NCBI RefSeq assembly: GCF_000344685.1
Contig: NW_006920411.1
Coordinates: 166,885 to 207,967, forward strand
DNA: 41,083 bases
Direction of reading: 5' to 3'
Source: Gloeophyllum trabeum ATCC 11539
Taxonomy: Eukaryota; Basidiomycota; Agaricomycetes; Gloeophyllales; Gloeophyllaceae
The notes beneath the pieces are model-generated. The model was not told where the DNA came from and searched no databases. It saw only the letters and a list, made by a program, of their open reading frames with translations. The number at the start of each line of letters is the position of its first letter. Position 1 is the first letter of the stretch. Both the position numbers and the translations under genes were made by a program. This document shows positions 10,055 through 21,026 of the stretch, one piece after another.

Positions 10055-12708
10055 TTACTTCCCCTCCACGAAATCCAGCGCCGAATCCAAGCCACGCACC
10101 AGCCTCTCCGCACCCGCCCTGACTGACATCCCTCGTACCAAACCCAAACCGCTCTTCTTCTTGACCCTTCCCTCGGACGGGCCAGCTTGTATACTCGTCT
10201 TCACGATACCATGACCGTGCAACGGGATCCCATTCTCCACGGCGGGCGATGACACCGCGGAGTGAACAACGCGGCTGATGCTAGGCAGCTCCCATCCCTG
10301 CTCCGGCACGCGCATGTTCTCCAATGAGGTAGCGTGCCTGAGCGCACTAGGGGTATCATCGTCATCAGTGTTCGGCGCGAATTCGTACCGCACCGGGTCC
10401 TGCTCACGTCCGCCGAAGCCGGAGAAGGGCAAGGCCAATTTGAGTCCCTGGCCCCTCCTGTCCCGCGACGCCTGCGGCGAGTGCACCGCGCTCTTGCCTT
10501 TAGCGGCGCCAGTACCAACGCTGACAGTGGTACTCCGCACCCGTCCGCCCACGGACACCGTACTCGTCGTCGTCGTCCGAGTATTGGCCATCCTCATAGC
10601 GGGTCGCACCGACGCGTCAGCAAACGGAGCACCTATGCCCGAATGCGCACCCGACGCAAATGACGACGGCGGGGGCGAGAAGACCCTTGTCGGCGGGGCA
10701 CCTCGTAGCGTATTCGACGGTGACGACGCAGAGCTCGCGGACGCCGTGCGCAGCGCCGACGCAGCCGCGTCCGAATCCCCACCGCTCGTATAGCGGGGCG
10801 CACCGCGCTCCCGGCGCTGCCGCTCCAAGTCTCCCATCCACCCCTCCCACTCTTTCTCGCTGTCTTCGTCGTCGTCTTCTGCCGCATCTACATCGACGCT
10901 GCCGTCGACGCTCCAGCTCCCGCTGCGGCGCCAGTCTTCCGCTTCCTTCGCCTTCCCCTTCGCGTCGACCCGGTCGCCGAGCAACACCCACTCCAGGACC
11001 GGGCCGATATCGCCCATACCAACGCGCCGTGCTCGCGTGACGAGATCGATGCGCCATTCGGGGTAGGGCACGCAGCCGGCCGGGATGTTCAATGGGCCCA
11101 GGGAAGGGACAGTGCGGTGCTGGTCTGCCCGCGAGGACGGCCGAGCCGTAGCTTCTCCTGAGGAGGTAGACATGTTGGGTACGAAGGACGAAGACACCGA
11201 GCGCGGGGCGCCGCGATGCAGTATCCGCAGCAACGAAGTGAATGCTGCATTCAAAGTTTGGTGAGTTACAGTGCACCTTGATACGTCAGACACTTGCCAT
11301 ATTCGTCGAGCATGTCTAGAACGATCCACGCCCCCTCTGCGCCTTTGTCATGCCGCCTGTCGTCTCCCTCCTCTGCGATGTCACCGTGTTCATGCTCCCT
11401 CCGCCCAGCTCTCCCGAGTCCTCCAGGTCCGGGCACACTTCCACGCCTCCCGTATTCGTCGTTGTAGAGGCCTCCACCGCCTCCGAGGGGAGGTGCGGAC
11501 CTTATCGCACCCCCTGCAACCGAGCTTGCCGAGTACGAGTGCGCAGGGTAAGAATGAGCGGCCACATTCTTGAATTTGGCGCAAATGATGGTCTCGGTAG
11601 ATTGATGAGGGATGGAGGAGGAGGCGTTCTGCAGGTGTTCAGATCCACGGATATTTCGAAGGGCGGCCAGGGGAAACGTCTGCGAGGAAGACGTGTCCTG
11701 CACGACCGGAGTGAGCTCTGCAGTAGAATACAAGAAAGGGCACGCACGGCTCGGTCTTTGCATAATCTTAGAACGCCGTGCCGAACGTTGATCCATTTTT
11801 CTCTCCATTCGATCTTGCTCTTCCTGATAGGTAGCACGGCTGAAGGGTCAGAGTGCGTGCTGCGAAGCCGACTGCTGGATGACGAGGAAGTCTGGCTGCT
11901 GGCTTGTTTGCTCTTCCACCGAGGTCAGCGGAGGTAAGAGCCCGAGCGTGCCACATACCTCGTCTTTACCTTTGTCCTTCTCACGATCCTTGTCCGACTC
12001 GTGCTTGCGTTCTTTGTATACCACCCGTAGCGCCTTGACTTTGCATTCAAAGTAGGGCTCTACGTACTTTAGGAGCTGATCTCGCTGCAATCGAACTATA
12101 GCACCTGAAAGGTGCATCTCGAGCAGTTCGTAAGGACGCAAGCGGTACCAGGATATCGTATAGTCATTCTCGAGGAGATGAAAAGTCGAGAAGCTAAGAA
12201 GGCTGAAATGAGAGTGGTGATATACCGAGCGGGCGTCCGACCGCGATTGGCGTGTGGACTTTGCGGTAGAAGTGGAAGCATCGGGGACCGGCTGGCGAGT
12301 AGTGGCATAGGCGGTGCTGTGATAGTGGTCTCGATTCAGACGCGTAGCTTGACCGTGCTCTACGGGAAAGACGTCGTCTGCATCTTCGTCATCCTCCTCG
12401 TCGTTCGACCCGTCCCCGTCCCCGTCCTCGTCTCCCGCTACACTGGCGCTCCTCGTCGATCGTTGATCCAAACTCCTTCGCGACCGGCTGGCAGACGCAG
12501 ATGCAAAAGTGATAGGACTCAGCGAGCGCGGTTGAGGTGGCTCAGGCGCTTGCGAGCGGACATAGGACGAGTAGGGCAGACATTTGGATAGGATGTACTG
12601 CTTGACCTCCTTTGTCTTCCAGGACGTCGAGACATGGGTGACAAACCACTGGTCGTAGGGTACGAACCGAATAGCAAGGGGTATGACGGACTCGGCAGGA
12701 GTATCCAT
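10055..12708 (-). CDS. PH-like domain protein, 803 residues, four exons
   Basis: Model: complement of 12708-11959, 11819-11748, 11697-11298 and 11244-10055. Phases agree at every join, giving 803 residues from an ATG in good context (GCCATGG) to TAA. The core is a PH-like fold: LENDYTISWYRLRPYELLEMHL, LQRDQLLKYVEPYFECKVKALRV, then across the first two introns IEWREKWINVRHGVLRLCKDR and PLAALRNIRGSEHL, with WIVLDMLDEYAFTSLLRILHR closing it. Acidic and Ser/Arg-rich low-complexity segments follow residue 80 and the domain. The conserved C-terminal part includes YPEWRIDLVTRARRVGMGDIG and VLEWVLLGD. The family is recalled from uncharacterised Agaricomycete proteins; phosphoinositide or membrane binding would be an inference from the PH-like fold. 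The third intron appears to be GC-AG (GCAAGT donor, 11297-11245), because only that site keeps phase at normal intron length. Confidence 0.75.
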
Positions 12709-13217
12709 GGCAGGACGCGCCAGGAGGCCAGTTGAGTGCCTTCGCGTCGACAATTACAGCTTGCCGAAGGATCATCTTCCCACGTGCTGAACTTCTCGCT
12801 ATTAGTATCAGGGAATCTGTCTCTCAGACATCCAAATCAGATCCAGCTACTTCCTGCGTCTCGCAATGTACTGTAGCACCCAGGTTCTGATATGGATACC
12901 ATCCGCCCGTTATCTTTTCTTGAAGTCGAAAATAGTGAAGCCGGTGGAAGGGGATAGATCGGAATCATTCAAACAGTTTATTGATCCTTCCCCAGCGGTC
13001 CGTATGGGTTCAATGCATTGTTTGTAACCTCCCTTCGCGATGCACTGAAGTATCATTGATCTTCATAGCCCCCGAATGTAATGTTGCGCGAACACTGCAG
13101 ATGTGGATGCTATCTCCATGCATGACAGCTGTATAAAATCCTTCCGGCGTCCTACTGCGAGACAAGTGGGCAAACCGTCTGGAACGTGCAATTCCCCGCA
13201 AGTCCTGCTAAGGTGTC
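12709..13217. other. Intergenic, 5' flank of the PH-like gene and of membrane-protein copy A
   Basis: Divergent spacer between the minus-strand gene ending its 5' side at 12708 and copy A starting at 13218. No coding frame stands out. Confidence 0.5.
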
Positions 13218-14826
13218 ATGGCCGATATCTCAGTGCAAAAGGTGCGCGTTTTATGTAAATCCTCCTTGATAGTCGCTCATACGTCTCCTAAGGCCACCTT
13301 GATTACGACTGCAGTACGTATCTGTACTTTTGCTCTAGTAGCACGCTAAGTTCGGGGGCAGTACGAAGGCAGCTTATACGGTACGGTATTCTACTGTCAT
13401 AGTGCCTATCAAAACCAACACGGACGCGTTCATCAGTATTATACCTACCCGTTTTCATCGCCAGCTCTGTTTTCACCTGCCGGAAGGCACGCTATTCGAC
13501 CCTCCATGCTCGGTTGCAGATCGTCATTTCAGTCCTATTTGCTGGGACGACTGCCAACCTCATCCTGGACATTTATACCGCGAACATTTATTACCTTTCC
13601 CCGGTTTTCAATCATGACACTCCTCAGTTGCTCCACGTAGAGAACGTTTACAATCTCTTGTACTGCATAAGGGATGGGATCTTCGGTCTCAATCTGTGCG
13701 TTTAACACGTTCCCATCTATCGCCGTTAAACTGAACCGAGATCTTATGTAGGTTTATCGCGGACGCGCTGCTGGTGCGGATCTTGCTACTCCGAGTCCAG
13801 CTAAACTGCTATGGCTGAGCTAACCACGATCCTCACTCAAAACAGGTTTGGCGCTACTATGTATTCTGGAACGATGCACTTGCAGTGATTCTGTTCCCTC
13901 TTTTTCTCCTTACTGTCGAAGTTTGTAAGTCATGAAACATCTTCCCCTCGGTGTATGTTCTTATCCGACCATGGAATAGCTCTTGGAATCGCTGTTATTA
14001 TATTTCAGGTTCGGATATACGGAATTCAGCGAGATGTGGCGTGGTTGGCACCACGTCCACCCGCACTTTATGTCGCATTAGATAAGGTCGCTGTCTTGAA
14101 CAAGGCTTACTACGCCTCGACGTTCGCAGTTAATATACTCCTGAGCGTTGCCATAGGTAAGCGGTTCCACTGTAATGATATTGCTCTTCTTACAGTATCA
14201 TAGCCTGGAAGATCTGGTCGATGCTCCGTTCGGTCGTGACGGGTGGTCATCGGATACCCAAATATTCCCGCATTTCCCACACCATGTGAGTGTCTCTATC
14301 TCTGCCCCCGACCTCCATTGCGTAGCAGATCCTCATTCAGAGCGCTCAGCTTGGAATCCGGAATCATATATTCCATAATCATCTTGTTGGCCATAATGCC
14401 AAATAATGCACTTCTAAGGGTAAGACCCTTCATGGTATCAATGCAAGGCAAACTCTGACAGAAATATAGGACATCGCTGGCGTAACCCTCATGATCTGCG
14501 TGGTACGACCTGTACTCGTTGTCACTTAGTATTGTCCTCATTCCATGATACTTCAGGCTCTTGTTCCAAGCGTCGTCATCCTCCTGGTCACCGTGGGTAA
14601 AAGCAGTGAATTCACAACGCATGGGACGGACGAAGTGATCCCCCAGACCGCCATTCGTTTTGGGACCGTACCGGGGAATACGCATCAGGAAGGTTCCGTA
14701 GCTACGATCAGCGTCGTGCTCGGTGATTTGGGGGCGCCCGACAACAGTGGGAGTAAAGTGGATATAGAGACAGGTTGTCTGAGCAAAGAGAAGAGTTCAA
14801 GATCTCTAACGACCCAAGACGCATGA
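13218..14826 (+). pseudogene. Multi-pass membrane protein, copy A, one frameshift
   Basis: It starts MADISVQK with a GTGCGC donor, as in copy C. Exons match C and D: a segment with VLFAGTTANLILDIYTANIYYL, FIADALLV, VWRYYVFWN, ALGIAVIIFQVRIYGIQRD, VLNKAYYASTFAVNILLSVAI, SGIIYSIIILLAIMP, and a last exon PSVVILLVTVGKSSE followed by a hydrophilic tail ending SLTTQDA. Against copy C there is one extra base near 13429-13440 in the second coding exon, which throws the reading frame just before the first membrane segments. Downstream exons still read cleanly, so decay is recent or the break is an assembly error. The long minus-strand frame at 14296-14685 is a shadow of these exons. Confidence 0.65.
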
Positions 14827-16451
14827 TAGGGAAGGCTCAAGGAGAGTTCGCACTGGCGGTATCTGCTGCCTCGGGCTCCTCCGTGGCCGTTATTAGAGAG
14901 TAGTTATTTGTTCAATGTGAGATGTCTTCTGCATCGGGATTCTCCGGGCGGAGACAACTTCTCCACGGCTCCGGGATGGAGATGCCTTCTCCAGATGGAG
15001 ACAACGGAGACACCTCGCAGCAGTCCACGGTCAGTCTCTAGCCCATCAGCCTGGTGCCTGATGTTAGGTGAGTTCCAGTATACCTTTATGATATGTATGT
15101 GTGTCGTCCTGGTCCAATGGGCCGTTGAGCGGGGCTAACTGGCTGCCCCCGCCAGTGAAGACGTTGTCAGATGCTTGGCTCTATACTGGTAGGATATCTT
15201 GACTTGCTACTCGGCGTGCTTTGGCGAGGCTCGAGACCGTTCACGGTATAATTTGCGTACTAGCCTAGGATGGATGTGGCAATGAATGTCGGAATACGGG
15301 TCCAGCCGCAGACACACGAATTAGGGTTAGGGATCAGGCTGTCAGGTTAGTCTCGGAATCACTCCTTGCTCGCCTTCTGTCATCGTTTGTCCGTTATTCT
15401 CCGGCATGCTGCATTATAGCCAGTGCTGGATGATGACGTCTTCCTTCTGTCTGCGACCAGGATGCTTCTACACTACATTACGCTCCATGTTCCTGTCTGT
15501 GCCCTGTGATATCCGTTTGCTCGTATATCAACGTGTTCCTCCTGAGACCTAGCGAATCTTTGCTAACGTCTATTAGTTGCACGTATGTGATCTAAAGATA
15601 GATATCTTTAGTAAGATGTCACGAAGCGTGCAGCGGAAGCGGAAGCGCTGCTGGGTTATAGCGGAGTGAAAGCGAGGGCGACAGTTTGGCTTCAGAACGG
15701 GCATTTGGGGGAATTTGTGCTCTTTCCGCCCGGCACTGAATAGCACAAATTTCCTAGATGCCGAGAGCATTGAGCTCGACATCTGAATTCCCCTCTTTAC
15801 AGCCCGACTCGGGGAAGGCGATTATATATCATTCGTCACAGCAATCACTGACATGCCATGATATTCAAGGCTGTGTACGATGCTCGACAATATCATCCTG
15901 GACCTGCGTGCAGATACAGAACCTCCTTTGTGGGCGGCAACCCTGGATCACCCTGCGACCGCTTCTCACCTGGCACGAATGTCAACTGCCCCATGATTTA
16001 AGGTGAGCTCCATGCCTCATGATCATGCCCTCTGACTCTAGGAAGATACCTTGTAGATCTTGCTGACGTTGCAATAATGCTGGATACGATTTCGTTTCCG
16101 ATAATGCCAGATGGAATCGGCTGTTCAGGTCATGCAGTCTGTCAGACGTTGATTCAGCCGGTGTAAACACGATTAGGCACGGCATAGGCTCGGCCATATA
16201 CTGGTCTTCGATGCCTACGATTCGGCAGCCTCAGTATGTTAGCAAACAGAGGCATCTAGTGCTATACTGTCTCAGAGAGCGGGGAACCGCTTGCTTGTGT
16301 AGTATCTGGGCGCCACATCGATATCTAAAACTGGTTGATACAATTCTCTTGTATAACCATGATATTGCAGTCTCACTGTGCTCTGGCTAACTCTCAACGT
16401 CCCGTTACCCCCCCCCCCCCACCCACACACACCCCTCAGAGGCGGAGTCAG
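14827..16451. repeat. Spacer 1, duplicated as spacer 2 (about 27372-29904)
   Basis: Many blocks recur in order in spacer 2, for example GGATGGATGTGGCAATGAA, the GCAGCGGAAGCGGAAGCG run near 15632, GGGGAATTTGTGCTCTTTCC near 15707, and the stretch from about 15755 to the start of copy B. Spacer 2 holds an extra segment of about 450 bp (28570-29025) absent here. It contains two adjacent TTAGGG units near 15323 and a run of 12-13 C followed by CACACA near 16410. No coding region is convincing. Confidence 0.6.
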
Positions 16452-18056
16452 ATGAACCTGTCTACTGTGCACGCCGATCTTGTGTGGGTAAAATCCGAGA
16501 CAACTATAACACCCCAGGTTAGAAGGCCAACCCTTATCTCAGCATGGGTATGTCGTTTCTCCCATCCAAAGACCATACCTTTCAACCTGACGCCGGTTCA
16601 TAGTGTGAGGGCGGTCTATACGGTAAGGTATCCGGTAGTGTAGGATTAAGGCCGGGGAAGCTGACTGCCCGAAATATCCCTGCTTTATACGCTCGCATTC
16701 TTTTCCAGTGTTATGATAGCTTGGCGAAGGGCGCACAGTTCTCGCTTGCACCTGCGCTTGCAGGTGGTTCTCATCATCTTATATATAGGGACAACAGCAA
16801 ATTTTGTCATCGATGTGTATGGGACGGTCTTGCTCGGTTGGTTATCGGACATTCTTCTAATGTCACCCATACTATCCGACAACAAAATATCTACAACATG
16901 ATCTATGTTGTGCATGATGGGATCCTGGGCTTAAATGTGTACGCCTCAGGAACATTGATTTATCCATTCCGAACACGTTGACATCAGCTAGCTTTATTGC
17001 GGATGTACGCTCCTATTTCAGTGGTACTAGGCAGTCTTGACCTCTGCATTGAACCAAAACTTTGGCGCCACTACATTTTCTGTAATGGGAAGCTATTTTT
17101 GGCAATCCGAATTCCTATCATCCTGCTGGTCGTAGAGATAGGTGAGCGCGAAATCCTTTCCTTGACCTAGACACGTACATTCATGACCAATATCGCAGCT
17201 CTTGGTATCACAGTTATTGTTTTCCAGGCTCGCAAGTACCTCATTCAGCGGGATACCCCCGTGTCAGATCCTGTGCCTGCAGAGTGGCACAAGCTCGTCT
17301 ACACTCTCTGTCTTGAACAAGGCATATTACTTGTCGACATTTGCTATCAACGTAATTCTAAGTATTGCTATCTGTGAGTGCATGATTTGGACCAGCTATC
17401 GCCATGCTAACGGCATCTTAGCATGGACAATATGGCGTATGTCACGTCCAATTGAGGAAGGACGCTCCACCCCACTACCCAAGTATTTTCGCATAGTGCA
17501 TATTATGTGAGTTTCTTACTTGACATACTTCAACTTCCTGAAATCTCGCATCCTCAGTCTGGAATATTCTGGAATAATATATTCCATGATCATACTCCTT
17601 GCAATGGTACCGGCCGGCGGAATCCTACAAGTAAGAGGTTGTTGTCAGTTGATGCGAGATATTTCACTTGCTGACCGACACCATCTCAGACCCTTTCCAG
17701 TGCGGCTCTCTTTATCAGTATTGTAGGTCTCCTTGTATTCCAGCAGGAAAAATCAAATATGACATTAACTATGTTTCAGGGACTGGTTCCAACAACCGTA
17801 AATTATCCTACTGACACTTGGGAAACCCGTGGAAAACCTGTCGCGCGGACACACGGGCATGACCGCTGTGGCTGCTATCCGCTTGAGTTCAGGACCTAGC
17901 TCCGAAACGAGTACGCAGCAGAGCGGTGCTATTGACGTGATCAACGTTGTACTGGACAACTCGACTCTGGACGGAGACACTGATGATAGAGCAGGAACAA
18001 TGTGTCCCAAAGATAGAGAGAAGGACTCGGGTGGTACAGTATTCGAGGAAGCATAG
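16452..18056 (+). pseudogene. Multi-pass membrane protein, copy B, frame broken
   Basis: Closest relative is copy D: same start (MNLSTVHADLVW), same exon order, and nearly the same tail (ETSTQQSGAIDVINVVLDNSTLD). Two defects are visible. The 3' splice site used by D before the first membrane helix (AATCAG) is missing here, where the bases read TATCCCTG, and no alternative keeps the frame. One base is also lost near 16838 relative to D, shifting the frame within LLGWLSDILL. Later exons remain readable (EIALGITVIVFQ, VPAGGILQ). Together these indicate a pseudogene, though expression of the downstream part cannot be excluded from sequence. Confidence 0.65.
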
Positions 18057-18099
18057 GACTGTAGTTGACACAGGAATGGTGCGGCACGTGTGGGACCCT

Positions 18100-18360
18100 C
18101 GTCCGACGCCGCAATGGTTTGCGACTGCAACAACGCCCAATGGTGTATACGTTTGATATTATTGGACAATTCGTGTATAAACCCACTGCACGGAAAACCT
18201 CGAGTATATCATATGAGTCAGTCTCGCCATCCGCCCCAGCGTCCCCAACATGCGTCTCCGGTATCTTGAGCTACTGTCTTTTGTTAGAAACCTTGTCACT
18301 GCCTCCGACTTACTCCCATCCTCATCGGGAAACCGCAGATCCTTAAGCCTGACCAATATT
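18100..18360 (-). pseudogene. Fragment F: 3' end of a copy-E-like membrane protein gene
   Basis: The minus strand encodes LKDLRFPDEDGSKSE and FLTKDSSS, matching the C-terminal tail of copy E (LEDLRFPDRDGSKSE). The downstream flank also matches the DNA at about 32462-32560. The homology stops near 18360, so only the last exon end and flank survive. Its place after copy B mirrors copy E after copy D, so it is the truncated counterpart of E in the first duplicated unit. Confidence 0.7.
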
Positions 18361-19079
18361 TTGCCCTCAATGTTGGTACGACAGGCTGGTCACGGGCCTA
18401 TCAGTCTGCGCAGATGACCAAGATACTGAAGACATCATTTCATTGCGAACTAAGGACTCATAAGAGGCAGTGCCTCACGCAATCAATGATTGATATGTGC
18501 TTCAGTCTTATACTCATGCCTCGACCTCTCTCGGAACGGACTTACGAGACCCTATCCCTCCCACACCTTTCATATCACAGATGTTTTATATTCTTACAGA
18601 TGTTGATTTCCAGACGCAGGCAACGGGCCCGTCCTCAGATGAAAACATCGACAGGGTGCGGTGATGGCGTCGCATCATTGGGAACACAGGCTCCCTGGAT
18701 CGTTTAAAGCAGCTCTATAGCATGGAAGAGCTTTTGGATGGCGCTGTCAAATAGAACAATTACGCCTTGGGAGGAAGATCCGGAGATATCGTTGAGTGGC
18801 TTATCCCATTGATCCGTCTTTCAAGTTTCCTCGAATCTTACCTTTGCAACACACACCCATGGAACTGATATAGGGCAGCCACTTATTGTTGTGTCTTTGT
18901 GTGATGACCTGGAGTACCGATGATCCTGATAACTCCTTCAACACTCCATTTACACGGCGACCGCAGATCAACTGTTATATTTGTGGTCGAGCGTGATATA
19001 ACATGTTTCAGGAGCCCTTTTGCGAGGAAAGTACCTAACCCGCCCGTGACGCTATTCCCATGAGCACCACTGACGTGTC
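18361..19079. other. Junction between the two duplicated units, no gene seen
   Basis: Short frames only. This is where the rest of an E-like gene would be expected in unit 1; it has been lost or replaced. Confidence 0.4.
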
Positions 19080-20672
19080 ATGGCAGACATCCCAGTACAA
19101 CAGGTGCGCTCTCATTCACAATGCTCCCTGATAGTCGCTTACAGCACTTCGAAGCTCACTTTGATTAGCATTTGCGTACTTATCTATCTTTCCATAGTAA
19201 CACTCATAAGGTTAACTTCGAAGCCAGTACGAAGGTGGTCTATACGGTGCGGTACTCTGCCGGATTGGCTGGCGGAATCACTGCTCAAACTAACACGGTC
19301 CTGTCCACAGTATTATACCTGCTCACTTTCATCACTGGTTTCATTATAATATGCCGAAAGGCGCGCTATTCAACCCTCTACGCTCGCCTACATGTCGTTA
19401 TTGCCGTTTTGTTGCTGGCACGACTGCAAACCTCATCCTGGACATTTCCGCGTCGCGCATGTGGATACTTCAACCCCAGACGTACTATCAGGATCCCCCT
19501 CGTGTGCTCTACGAAGAGAACATGTCAAACCTTTTGTTTTGCGTAAGGGACGGGATCTTGGGTTTGAATTTGTGAGTTCACTCTATTTCCACATATCCAT
19601 CATCGGACTGAACCGGGACCTCACGCACGTTTATTGCGGATGTGCCCCTCAGGCTGGTATGAGACTCGAAAGGCTAGTGTGACTGAACTAATAACGGCAC
19701 TGAAATTTAGGTTTGGCGCTACTATGTATTCTGGAACGGCGTATTTGCGGTGACTTTTCTCCTTATTTTTCTTATTGCTCTCGAAATCTGTAAGCAATGA
19801 AACTCCGACGCCGATATAAGTACCTTCATCTCTGACCATGAGATAGCTTTGGGTGTGACCGTCATTATCTTCCAGGTTCGCATATATGAACTTCGGCGAG
19901 ATACGCCGTGGTCGGACTCACTTCCACCCTCGTGGTATGAGGCATCGGATAAGGTCGCTATTTTCAACAAGGATTAATACGTCTCCACTTTTGCGATTAT
20001 ATACTGCTGAGTGTTGCCATAGGTAAGCAGTCGGCCTGTACTAATGTTGCTCTTCTTATCGCATCATAGCCTGGAAGATCTGGTCAACGCTCCGTACAGT
20101 CGGGAGTAGGCCTGGCGGTCATCGTATATCTAAGTACTCTCGCATTGCCCACACTATGTGAGTATTTTCGTGCTCTCTCTCCGACCTTCGTCGCGTAGGA
20201 AGGCTCACATTGGGGCCACTCAGGCTGGAATCTGGAACAATGTATTCTGTGATTATTCTGTTAACTATCATCCCAACCAACAAACTTCTAAGGGTATGAA
20301 TCACATGCTATAGCTTTAAAGCAAAGCTCTGATAAAAAAACGCAGTATATAGCAGGTGCGACCCTCAGGATCTGCGTGGTACGTCGCGTACTCTTCTTCA
20401 CTGGGTAATAGCATAATCTAATGACGCTACAGGGTGTTCTTCCCTGAATTATCATTTTACTCGTCGCGCTGGGCAAAAGCGCGGAGCTCACAACGCATGG
20501 GTCGGACGAAGCGATCCCTGAGACCGGCATTCGCTTTGTGACATTACCCAACGTACCGAGGAATATGCGGCTGGAAGATTTCGTACCTACGATCAACATC
20601 GCGCTCCATGATTTGGGGGCGCCCGACGGCAGTGAGAGTAAACCGGATATACATCAGGGAAATCCTCCCCAG

Positions 20673-20860
20673 CTAATTAGACATAATTGTGCATAAGGAC
20701 ACACAATTATGTCTAATTAGACGAATTATACCATTATACATAATTAGACAATTTACGTTTGTCCCTCGTCTAATAATCACCATTATGTGTCGATCAGTTC
20801 GGTCAAGGGATAATTAGCACGCATATAGACGGATTATAAGAACATTATTGCTTGTAATAA
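20673..20860. repeat. Left subterminal repeats and a 19-bp perfect hairpin
   Basis: 20673-20691 and 20702-20720 are perfect inverted copies (CTAATTAGACATAATTGTG) around a 10-base loop. More copies of the ATAATTAGAC type follow near 20740 (CATAATTAGAC) and 20768 (CGTCTAATAAT). They match the terminal motif and are likely transposase-binding sites. The remainder up to 21026 is A+T-rich with no gene. Confidence 0.75.
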
Positions 20861-21026
20861 GGACATGCTTTAATCTACAACCATATGTCTATATATTTAG
20901 TCTAGCTCTGAGAGGTCCATCAGTGACAGCGCATTGGGCTGTTTCGTATCAATGGAAGCGGCATTGCGAGTAGACATGCTGTGACAGCGACATCAGTATC
21001 ATTAGCCTGGGGGTCACAGGCGGAAC

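Noticed and set aside
11266..11834. Several overlapping plus-strand frames opposite the PH-like gene
   Set aside because: Arginine/serine/proline-rich shadows of a GC-rich gene whose minus-strand exons join in phase.
14296..14685. Long minus-strand open frame of 129 residues
   Set aside because: It lies antisense to exons of membrane-protein copy A that match five other copies; the minus-strand reading has no counterpart in them.
16404..16436. Run of C followed by CACACA as a possible functional element
   Set aside because: An ordinary simple-sequence run in a non-coding spacer; it is also a likely place for sequencing error.
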